This document shows, piece by piece, positions 1 through 4,903 of a stretch of DNA of 11,684 nt. Source of the DNA: Clostridia bacterium (GTDB taxonomy: Bacteria; Bacillota; Clostridia; Christensenellales; Aristaeellaceae); NCBI GenBank assembly GCA_017620115.1, contig JAFZRB010000397.1, positions 1 to 11,684 on the forward strand, written 5' to 3'. Position 1 is the stretch's first letter, and every line of letters starts with the position of its first letter. The position numbers were made by a program, and so were the translations under genes. The notes under the pieces were generated by a model that had not been told where the DNA came from, did not search any database, and saw nothing but the letters and a program-made list of their open reading frames with translations.

Positions 1-131
1 ACCACAAAATCCGCATCGTATCCGACTTTGATTTTGCCTTTTTTGATACCCAAGAGTTTAGCCGGTGTTTCCGATGCCATTTTTATTGCGTCTGCTTTTG
101 GTATGCCAAACGAAATGGCTTTTTTTACACA
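1..131 (-). other. NagA-like amidohydrolase C-terminal segment joined in frame to the primase
   Basis: Codons about 400-442 of the leftward frame, including FGIPKADAIKMASETPAKLL and GKIKVGYDADFV, match the conserved C-terminal pattern of N-acetylglucosamine-6-phosphate deacetylases and related amidohydrolases: G-[IV]-P ... A ... MA-[ST]-x-x-PA-[KR]-x-[LI]-G ... G-x-[IL]-x-x-G-x-DAD-[FL]-V. Nothing like this belongs in a D5 helicase. The bases here are visibly richer in A/T than the primase part. The join falls at or near the residues DCVKKAI, which fit both families, as expected of a microhomology breakpoint. It may be an assembly or read chimera at a contig end, or a genuine recombination scar. 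Confidence 0.6.
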
Positions 132-1328
132 ATCCGGCAAAACGATGTTGTAGTCGTCAGTGATAAAACGCCTTGCACCCTCAATTATCCATGTCAGGAC
201 GGCACCGCCGCAGTGCTCAAATAGGTGGTCAGCGTAGTTCTTGACCTCGCCCTTCATTCCGCGGAAGTTCGCGAGGAACGGAACCACCACCAGCCTATCC
301 CAAGTTCCCTTATCGTTGGTTCCTACCTTCGGCAAGTGGTTCGTATACAAGACGGTCGAGTGAGACGGGATGAAGTCGAACGGTGCCTTGAACTTCTTTT
401 CCGCCTTGATCGGGTCGGTGGAGCACAACTTCTTTACGACGGCAGTATCAAGGCGCATGCCCTCTTCCAATTCCGCAGCGATAACCAACCGCTTTCCGCG
501 CAATTCCGCGTATTCCGGCGATTTGTTCTTTCTGCAATTCGCGGTCAGAGTCTCTGCGGACAAACTGCCGGAATAGTCGCCCAGAACGTGGGCCAGAAGA
601 TTGAATAATGTACTCTTGCCGTTGCCGCCCTCGCCGTAGGCTATAATCAGGTTCTCTTGCAGAACTCGCCCGACTGCGCACATACCTGCGACCTCTTGTA
701 GGTACCGCTCGAGGTCTTTATCACCTACGGTCACGCGCTCCATGAACGCGGCGAATAAATCCGCATTTACGGTGTCTGGTGCTATGGCCGTAATCTTCGT
801 GCAGAGGTCTGCCGGATCATGAGGTTTCATTGTACCCGTGCGCAAGTCCACTGTGCCTCCAGGGGTGTTCAACAAATAGCCGTCTGCGTCGAGCGCGTCC
901 ACCGGTATCTGCAAATACGGCGTCGCTTCGGTAAGCGTTGCGGAAACACGGCTTGAGTTCAGATACTTGCAGGCATGTGCGTGGTAGCGTTTCGCCATCC
1001 CGTCACTTGCTCGCGGTGACGACGAAGATTCGTTTCTCCGTTCACGGGCGCGCAAAGTTGCTTCATCCTCCGCAAGCACCATTGAACGGGCCTGCTCGAG
1101 TTGCTTCTCTGCAACAGCATGAACCAGGCCGCGTGCCGCTGGTTCATTCTCGCTCCAGCGCTGCCCGTCAAAAACCATCCATGAGGTGGCCTCCGAATAG
1201 AGCAACCGGTCACGATACACAGATGCAACAACCTTCGCTTGTCCAACATCTGTGAAATGCGAGGGGACAAGATTCGCAACCTCATCCTTAAGAGCGTAGG
1301 TGTGAGGTGCATTAATCAAAGTCGTCAT
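1..1328 (-). CDS. D5/P4-family phage-plasmid primase-helicase, 3' end partial and chimeric
   Basis: ATP-dependent replicative helicase/primase of a mobile element, expected to unwind the element's origin. The reading frame starts with ATG at 1328, preceded by GGAGG seven bases upstream, and runs open for 442 codons to the window edge. Residues about 30-80 and 110-185 resemble the D5_N region. A Walker A motif GEGGNGKST lies at 232-240, a Walker B-like strand LVIAAELEE at 281-289, and the family block TVLYTNHLPKVGTNDKGTWDR at 325-345, where the sensor asparagine and arginine finger are expected. The primase similarity ends near residue 405. The rest reads as a NagA C-terminus in the same frame, so the normal helicase C-terminal winged-helix tail is missing. 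It lies 21 bases after the HTH gene and is probably cotranscribed with it. Helicase identity is firm; whether the chimeric frame is real is doubtful. Confidence 0.87.
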   Translation of the reverse strand, partial: MTTLINAPHTYALKDEVANLVPSHFTDVGQAKVVASVYRDRLLYSEATSWMVFDGQRWSENEPAARGLVHAVAEKQLEQARSMVLAEDEATLRARERRNESSSSPRASDGMAKRYHAHACKYLNSSRVSATLTEATPYLQIPVDALDADGYLLNTPGGTVDLRTGTMKPHDPADLCTKITAIAPDTVNADLFAAFMERVTVGDKDLERYLQEVAGMCAVGRVLQENLIIAYGEGGNGKSTLFNLLAHVLGDYSGSLSAETLTANCRKNKSPEYAELRGKRLVIAAELEEGMRLDTAVVKKLCSTDPIKAEKKFKAPFDFIPSHSTVLYTNHLPKVGTNDKGTWDRLVVVPFLANFRGMKGEVKNYADHLFEHCGGAVLTWIIEGARRFITDDYNIVLPDCVKKAISFGIPKADAIKMASETPAKLLGIKKGKIKVGYDADFV

Positions 1329-1349
1329 GAAATAGCCTCCGGTATAGTT

Positions 1350-1556
1350 TTAGCCGATGTTGCTATGAGATGCGGCTTGCTCGTCCAGCCATTCTTGGAA
1401 AAGCTTCGCGTTCACAAACTTTCGCCCGCCGATCTGTACGACTGGCACATTTGCACGGTTTAGCAACGAATAGGCCATTGACCGAGTGAATCCCATTCGC
1501 GTTAGATCGTGAATATTGAGCACAAGTTTCTCTCCGTAATTGGTATCCGACTTCAA
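1350..1556 (-). CDS. Small excisionase/AlpA-like helix-turn-helix protein
   Basis: Putative DNA-binding protein of 68 residues with the compact winged-HTH pattern of excisionase and HTH_17 families: a helix-turn-helix at about 13-33 (LNIHDLTRMGFTRSMAYSLL), then a strand VVQIGGRKFVN, and a closing helix AKLFQEWLDEQ. Such proteins direct integrase towards excision or activate element genes. The likely start is a TTG at 1556; it sits seven bases after a strong AGGAGGAGG site and no ATG is available. It is the first gene of a leftward operon, followed after 21 bases by the primase-helicase, and faces away from the integrase. An attenuator-like hairpin lies just upstream of its ribosome binding site. 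Family call is good; the excisionase role is inferred from position. Confidence 0.75.
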   Translation of the reverse strand: MKSDTNYGEKLVLNIHDLTRMGFTRSMAYSLLNRANVPVVQIGGRKFVNAKLFQEWLDEQAASHSNIG

Positions 1557-1575
1557 AACAATTCCTCCTCCTGAA

Positions 1576-1626
1576 TAAAAAATGCACGAAACAAAAGCCC
1601 GTCAAGGCTCAATGCTTCGTGCATTT
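1576..1626 (-). terminator. Terminator/attenuator hairpin in the leader of the HTH-primase operon
   Basis: Perfect 11-bp arms AAATGCACGAA (1580-1590) and TTCGTGCATTT (1616-1626) enclose a 25-base loop with a small inner stem AGCC/GGCT. On the leftward strand the hairpin runs straight into TTTTTT (1582-1577), the form of an intrinsic terminator. It lies between the leftward promoter (1689-1717) and the HTH gene's ribosome binding site, so it should stop most transcripts before the operon unless read-through is promoted. A short leader frame starting at a TTG (1605) crosses the descending arm, which would allow translation-coupled control, but there is no clear ribosome binding site for it. Confidence 0.7.
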
Positions 1627-1635
1627 ACAATAATA

Positions 1636-1654
1636 CGTGAATAACTTTATCACG
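1636..1654. promoter_or_regulatory. Imperfect dyad in the leader, possible operator or RNA hairpin
   Basis: CGTGAATAACTTTATCACG is a 19-base dyad with 5-bp perfect outer arms CGTGA/TCACG and partial inner symmetry. It lies downstream of the leftward promoter, in the leader, upstream of the attenuator. It could bind a repressor or fold in the leader RNA. The symmetry is modest and chance is not excluded. Confidence 0.3.
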
Positions 1655-1688
1655 CCTGACGTCGGTTGTCTTTCTCAACCTCGATAAG

Positions 1689-1717
1689 ATTATACCATAG
1701 AAATGCCCACACGTCAA
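1689..1717 (-). promoter_or_regulatory. Sigma-A promoter for the leftward HTH-primase operon
   Basis: On the leftward strand, -35 TTGACG (1717-1712) and a perfect -10 TATAAT (1694-1689) are separated by 17 bases. Transcription should begin near 1682, giving a leader of about 125 bases that contains the dyad and the attenuator before the HTH start. The promoter lies back to back with the integrase promoter, only about 21 bases between the two -35 boxes. Confidence 0.8.
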
Positions 1718-1738
1718 GATGATTTCACACTATTTAAC

Positions 1739-1767
1739 TTGCTTTCAATACCGATTTGATGTATAAT
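1739..1767 (+). promoter_or_regulatory. Sigma-A promoter for the integrase gene
   Basis: -35 TTGCTT (1739-1744), a 17-base spacer and a perfect -10 TATAAT (1762-1767) precede the integrase. The expected start of transcription is near 1774, leaving a short leader with a strong GGAGGTG ribosome binding site at 1791-1797, five bases before the ATG. One regulator bound in the 1718-1738 gap could act on both divergent promoters. Confidence 0.78.
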
Positions 1768-1802
1768 AAGAGCATAGAAGAAAACATTGCGGAGGTGTAA
1801 TA

Positions 1803-2963
1803 ATGGCAAAGAAAGCGGTATCCGGTAATGGAAGCATTCGTCAGCGAATAGATGGAAGGTGGGAGGGTAGGGTTTCTTTGGGTTATGATGGTTCGGGGAA
1901 AAGAATTCAAAAGTCATTCTATGGAAGCAGTCAAAAGGAAGTTGCTGAGTTAATAAGAAAAGCATCTTCGCAGATTGATGATGGAACATTCGTTGCGCCT
2001 AATAAGATGACAGTCAAGTCGTGGCTTAACACATGGCTATCTGAATATACTGGAAGCATCAAAGAAAATACTCTTGTTTCTTACAGAGTGCAGGTAGAGC
2101 ATAACATTCTGCCTTATATCGGTGCGATGAAACTATCAGCTTTGCAGCCTCACCACATTCAAAAGGCAATCAACGATATGACTAAACGCGAACAGAAACC
2201 GCTCTCTCCAAAATCCGTCAAGAATGTGTTCGGCGTCCTGCACAAGGCAATGTCCCAGGCTGTTTTGAATGGCTATATCGCAAAGAATCCCTGCGACGGT
2301 ATACAGCTTCCCCGCGTGGAAAAGAAAGACATCTCTCCCCTCAATGAGGCGGAAATCCGCGCGTTTCTCAATGCCATCAAGGGACACAGGAATGAAGTCG
2401 TCTTCAAGGTGGCGCTGTTTACCGGTATGCGGCAGGGGGAATTGATGGGGCTCCAATGGGATAATGTAGATTTCAAGGCAGGAACCATCCTTGTTTCTCA
2501 GCAGCTAATCCATGAGAAGAAAAAAGGCGGCATTTACAAACCGGCCCCCACGAAAACGGACGGCGTCCGCAAAATCACGCCCGCGCCTATCGTTATGAAT
2601 TGGCTGAAGGAATGGAAGACAGCGCAAAATGCCCAGCGCCTAGCCAAGGGGGAAATGTGGGTCAGCGATATTGAAGGATTGGTTTTCACTGATGAACATG
2701 GAAGGAATCTCTCGAACACGACCTTGACGCATGAGGTCAAGCGGATCGGTGAGAAGATCGGGAAGGAAGGTTTCCGCTTTCATGATCTGCGCCATTCCTA
2801 CGCTGTGGCGGCAATCCGCGCGGGGGACGATATGAAAACCGTTTCTTCCAATCTCGGGCACACGACAATTTCCATAACGATGGACATTTACGCCAGCTAC
2901 ACAGAGGACATGGCGAAGGCTTCTGCAAGCCGCATGAATGACTATATCAGTTCAAATTTTTAG
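1803..2963 (+). CDS. int: Tyrosine recombinase (integrase) of the mobile element
   Basis: Site-specific recombinase that would insert and excise the element at the neighbouring tRNA-Trp. The 386 residues are full length for the family. Residues about 8-50 form an N-terminal AP2-like arm-binding domain (GNGSIRQRIDGRWEGRVSLG). Residues about 68-165 form the SAM-like core-binding domain. The catalytic domain follows from about 175: Arg210 in FTGMRQGELMGLQW, probable Lys251, His327 and Arg330 in HDLRH, His353 in LGHTT, and the nucleophile Tyr363 in DIYAS. All key residues are present, so the enzyme should be active. The start is fixed by GGAGGTG five bases upstream. The gene has its own promoter and ends 84 bases before the 3' end of tRNA-Trp. 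The gene is more A/T-rich at its 5' end than the host genes to the right, in line with transfer. Confidence 0.95.
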   Translation: MAKKAVSGNGSIRQRIDGRWEGRVSLGYDGSGKRIQKSFYGSSQKEVAELIRKASSQIDDGTFVAPNKMTVKSWLNTWLSEYTGSIKENTLVSYRVQVEHNILPYIGAMKLSALQPHHIQKAINDMTKREQKPLSPKSVKNVFGVLHKAMSQAVLNGYIAKNPCDGIQLPRVEKKDISPLNEAEIRAFLNAIKGHRNEVVFKVALFTGMRQGELMGLQWDNVDFKAGTILVSQQLIHEKKKGGIYKPAPTKTDGVRKITPAPIVMNWLKEWKTAQNAQRLAKGEMWVSDIEGLVFTDEHGRNLSNTTLTHEVKRIGEKIGKEGFRFHDLRHSYAVAAIRAGDDMKTVSSNLGHTTISITMDIYASYTEDMAKASASRMNDYISSNF

Positions 2964-2965
2964 CC

Positions 2966-2989
2966 AGTGTGGGTAAAAGTGTGGGTAAA
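2966..2989 (+). repeat. Perfect tandem 12-bp repeat, candidate integrase arm sites
   Basis: AGTGTGGGTAAA occurs twice head to tail (2966-2977 and 2978-2989), starting three bases after the integrase stop codon and about 60 bases from the tRNA 3' end. Integrases with an N-terminal AP2-like domain bind paired short direct repeats at this distance from the core site, as with the DR-2 sites of Tn916. The role as arm sites is inferred from position and repeat form. Confidence 0.6.
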
Positions 2990-3007
2990 CCGCCATTTTT
3001 ACCATAG

Positions 3008-3039
3008 AAAAAGCCCTGAAATCCCAATGATTTCAGGGC
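3008..3039 (-). terminator. Intrinsic terminator downstream of tRNA-Trp
   Basis: Perfect 10-bp arms GCCCTGAAAT (3013-3022) and ATTTCAGGGC (3030-3039) flank a 7-base loop. Read leftward, the stem is followed by TTTTT (3012-3008), so it ends the tRNA-Trp transcript 9 bases past the encoded CCA. Read rightward it is followed only by CTTTCC, so it may also end integrase transcription less efficiently. If the crossover is in the tRNA tail, this terminator belongs to the element and replaces the host's own. Confidence 0.78.
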
Positions 3040-3047
3040 CTTTCCAT

Positions 3048-3121
3048 TGGCAGGGGCAGAAGGATTCGAACCCTCAACAAAGGTTTTGGAGACCCACGTG
3101 TTACCATTACACCATGCCCCT
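3048..3121 (-). tRNA. tRNA-Trp (anticodon CCA)
   Basis: Reads tryptophan UGG codons. The leftward strand folds into a full cloverleaf: acceptor AGGGGCA (3121-3115) pairs with TGCCCCT (3058-3052); D stem GTGT/ACAC with loop AATGGTA; anticodon loop CTCCAAA with anticodon CCA; T stem GAGGG/CCTTC with loop TTCGAAT; discriminator G (3051) and encoded CCA (3050-3048). It has a perfect consensus promoter upstream and a terminator downstream. Its 3' end faces the integrase, making it the likely attB target. The tRNA is intact, so integration would have restored the 3' end. Confidence 0.95.
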
Positions 3122-3144
3122 TCGCCTGCCAGCGAACAAAAGCT

Positions 3145-3173
3145 ATTATAACTGCAATCGCGCTTTTTGTCAA
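3145..3173 (-). promoter_or_regulatory. Consensus sigma-A promoter of tRNA-Trp
   Basis: On the leftward strand TTGACA (3173-3168), a 17-base spacer and TATAAT (3150-3145) match the sigma-A consensus at all twelve positions. The start of transcription would fall near 3138, about 17 bases before the mature tRNA. Such strength fits a stable RNA gene and shows the tRNA need not depend on read-through from the thioesterase gene. Confidence 0.9.
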
Positions 3174-3244
3174 GCCCTTTTGCGAAATTTTCCAAACGTG
3201 TCTTCCGTACAAAGCCCTCCTTCTGCGATTTCAGCCGCGCCTCT

Positions 3245-3688
3245 TTACCGGCCGAGGCGGATGCGCCTGCGTTTCTGCGCGGCGGCGTATTCCTGCTTCT
3301 CCTCATCCGTCTCGGGCGTGAAAGGCGGAACGGGCGCGGGCGTGTCGTTGTCATCCAGCGCGACGAACACCGCGTAGGCGCGGTTTACCAGTTCCCGGCT
3401 GCCGTCCAGCCGTTCGACGAAACTGTCCACGCGCACCTCAAGCGATGTGTTGCCCGTCCAGGTGACGAAGGCTTCCTGAACGACGGTGTCGTTCAGATAA
3501 GCGGGTTTCAAAAAGGCGAGGTTGTCGACGCAAACCGTGGTCACGGCGCGCTGTGTGTAGCGCCGGGCGGCCACGGCGCCGACGACGTCGATCCACGCCA
3601 TGATCTGGCCGCCGAACAAGCGGGGTTTGGCATAGCCGTTGCAGTGCTGGGGAAGAACGATTTGTACGCTCGTCGTGACTTCTGCCAT
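3245..3688 (-). CDS. Hotdog-fold acyl-CoA thioesterase (YciA-like)
   Basis: Cytoplasmic hydrolase of acyl-CoA thioesters, releasing free acid and CoA; the chain-length preference cannot be read from sequence. Near the N-terminus the block LFGGQIMAWIDVVGAVAARR is the family signature: G-G near the start of the hotdog helix and the D after AW at the expected catalytic position. It is followed by TTVCVDNLAFLKPAYLNDTV and by WTGNTSLEVRVDSFVE, the typical strands of YciA/4HBT_2 proteins. The C-terminal ~25 residues are proline-rich and then basic, probably a loose tail. I chose the ATG at 3688 (147 residues) because AAAGG lies nine bases before it; an upstream in-frame ATG at 3709 has no ribosome binding site. 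The gene follows the K+ channel gene by 68 bases in the same direction and may be cotranscribed. Confidence 0.87.
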   Translation of the reverse strand: MAEVTTSVQIVLPQHCNGYAKPRLFGGQIMAWIDVVGAVAARRYTQRAVTTVCVDNLAFLKPAYLNDTVVQEAFVTWTGNTSLEVRVDSFVERLDGSRELVNRAYAVFVALDDNDTPAPVPPFTPETDEEKQEYAAAQKRRRIRLGR

Positions 3689-3756
3689 GGTTGTTTTCCT
3701 TTCATGCATTGATGTAAGCGAACTTCGGGACGGGGCCTGGAGGGGCGTGTTCAGAT

Positions 3757-4743
3757 TTACCGCTCCCTGAAGGCCGATTTATCCGGTGTGCGCGAGTATA
3801 CGCCGAGCACATCGCCCCGCTCGATGCGCAGCAGGTTATCGGGCCGGTAAATCGCCTTGCCGCGCTCGATCACCAGCACCAGCGTGTCGTAATCCGTTTC
3901 TATCTCCGCTACCGTCTTGCCGATCCAGCGGCTGTCAATGTCCACGCGCATGGTCATGATCTTTGAATCGAGAGGCGCTTCGTTGCTTTGGGCCTTGGTG
4001 TACTGCTCGACGAAGCCCGCGGAGATGATGCCGGTCGGAATAGTCACCGCCCCCACGCCGAGGAAGGAGATGATCACAGCCATGACCCGGCCCATGATCG
4101 TGACGGGATAGACGTCGCCGTAGCCCACGGTCAGCAGCGCCGACACGCTCCACCACATACCCGAGAAGGCGTTCTCGAATTTGTCCGGCTGGGCCTGATG
4201 CTCGGCGCTGTACATACACAGCGAAGAGGCCATCATCAGCACCAGGATAATGAACAGCGATGAAACGATCTGGTTCTTTTTATCCTGCAAAACGGACGTG
4301 ATGACGTTGAAGGAATCGTAATTGGCGTTAATGCGGAAGAGATGGAAGATGCGCACCACGCGCATCATGCGGAACGCGACCGCGCCTGAGAGAAAGAAAA
4401 AAGGCAGGATGGTCAGCAGCTCGACGATTCCGTAGAACGAGCACAGAAAGCGCAGCACGGCCATCTTTTTCGTGCGGTTGGGATAGAGATACTCCGCCGT
4501 CCAGATGCGCAGGCCGTATTCTACGGCGAATAAAAACATGGTCGCGATCTCAACGCCGCGCAGCAGGGGATAGAGCGGCTTCAACGACTGAAAGGTTTCC
4601 AGAAACAGCGCCAGAATGTTGCACACGATGACGGCCACGAGGAAGATGTCGAAACTGCGGCTTGGCCCGTCGCTCGTATTGCTGATTTGTATGACATCGA
4701 AGACGCGCTTCTTCACGCGCTCATACCGCTCGCGGTTTTTCAT
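3757..4743 (-). CDS. Six-helix voltage-gated-type potassium channel with TrkA-C-like domain
   Basis: Membrane ion channel, probably K+ selective, acting as a tetramer. Of 328 residues, S1 lies at about 31-50, S2 at 64-82, S3 at 96-118, the voltage-sensor helix S4 at 122-138 with arginines at every third position (R125, R128, R131, then H134 and R137), S5 at 157-178, a pore helix at about 191-204, the selectivity filter TVGYGD at 205-210, and S6 at 217-245. After a short linker, residues about 259-319 resemble a TrkA_C (RCK_C) fold, seen in RVDIDSRWIGKTVAEIE and NLLRIERGDVLGVYSR. The NAD-binding RCK_N half usual between pore and TrkA_C is absent. The ribosome binding site is weak (GGCGAG). It has its own extended -10 promoter. 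Channel identity is firm; gating ligand and voltage dependence are unknown. Confidence 0.92.
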   Translation of the reverse strand: MKNRERYERVKKRVFDVIQISNTSDGPSRSFDIFLVAVIVCNILALFLETFQSLKPLYPLLRGVEIATMFLFAVEYGLRIWTAEYLYPNRTKKMAVLRFLCSFYGIVELLTILPFFFLSGAVAFRMMRVVRIFHLFRINANYDSFNVITSVLQDKKNQIVSSLFIILVLMMASSLCMYSAEHQAQPDKFENAFSGMWWSVSALLTVGYGDVYPVTIMGRVMAVIISFLGVGAVTIPTGIISAGFVEQYTKAQSNEAPLDSKIMTMRVDIDSRWIGKTVAEIETDYDTLVLVIERGKAIYRPDNLLRIERGDVLGVYSRTPDKSAFRER

Positions 4744-4775
4744 GCTGCTCGCCTGCCGACATATAATGATATAAT

Positions 4776-4802
4776 ATTATACCACGAAAAGCGCCCGCGC
4801 AA
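4776..4802 (-). promoter_or_regulatory. Extended -10 promoter for the K+ channel gene
   Basis: Read leftward, TGGTATAAT contains an extended -10 (TGn before TATAAT, hexamer 4781-4776). The best -35 match, TTGCGC (4802-4797), is only 15 bases away, so the TG extension probably compensates. The -10 lies inside the 12-bp palindrome TATAATATTATA (4770-4781). Confidence 0.55.
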
Positions 4803-4857
4803 CAGCGTTCCGGACAAAAAACGGAAAAAAACAGTGGCCCGGCCGGCCGCGTTGTGC

Positions 4858-4863
4858 TATAAT
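4858..4863 (+). promoter_or_regulatory. Extended -10 promoter for the beta-propeller gene
   Basis: TGCTATAAT (extended -10, hexamer 4858-4863) lies 40 bases before the ATG. No good -35 is found 16-18 bases upstream, so the TG extension would carry the activity. The transcript would begin near 4870, and a ribosome binding site AGGAG is at 4891-4895. Confidence 0.55.
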
Positions 4864-4903
4864 ATAAAAACCCGCCGAAAACGCGCGCTGAGGAGATGAA
4901 CAT

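Larger units (their letters stand above)
1..3047. mobile_element. Integrase end of an integrated element next to tRNA-Trp
   Basis: The stretch holds a rightward tyrosine integrase abutting a tRNA gene and a divergent leftward block with an excisionase-like HTH protein and a D5/P4-type primase-helicase. This gene set and layout is typical of prophages, satellites and integrative elements that insert into the 3' end of a tRNA. The right boundary is inferred to be the 3' end of tRNA-Trp; the exact crossover is not visible because the other att copy is not in the window. The left boundary is also unseen: the final ~130 bases look like an unrelated metabolic gene (NagA), without a copy of the tRNA tail there. 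No capsid, conjugation or cargo gene is present in the part shown, so the kind of element cannot be decided. Confidence 0.75.

Noticed and set aside
225..608. Rightward open frame of 127 codons opposite the primase-helicase
   Set aside because: It lies opposite the Walker motifs of the helicase, which are clearly the coding strand, and has no start signals.
1693..3010. 11-bp direct repeat TACCATAGAAA at 1693-1703 and 3000-3010 flanking the integrase gene
   Set aside because: It was considered as an att or integrase site. A rough estimate for a single 11-mer match within about 1.5 kb gives a sizeable chance of random occurrence, and the first copy overlaps the promoter spacer, so it is not supported.
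2947..3354. Leftward open frame of 135 codons across the tRNA and attachment region
   Set aside because: It translates straight through tRNA-Trp, its terminator and promoter; the central part is only the translated cloverleaf. It also has no ribosome binding site and overlaps the thioesterase end.
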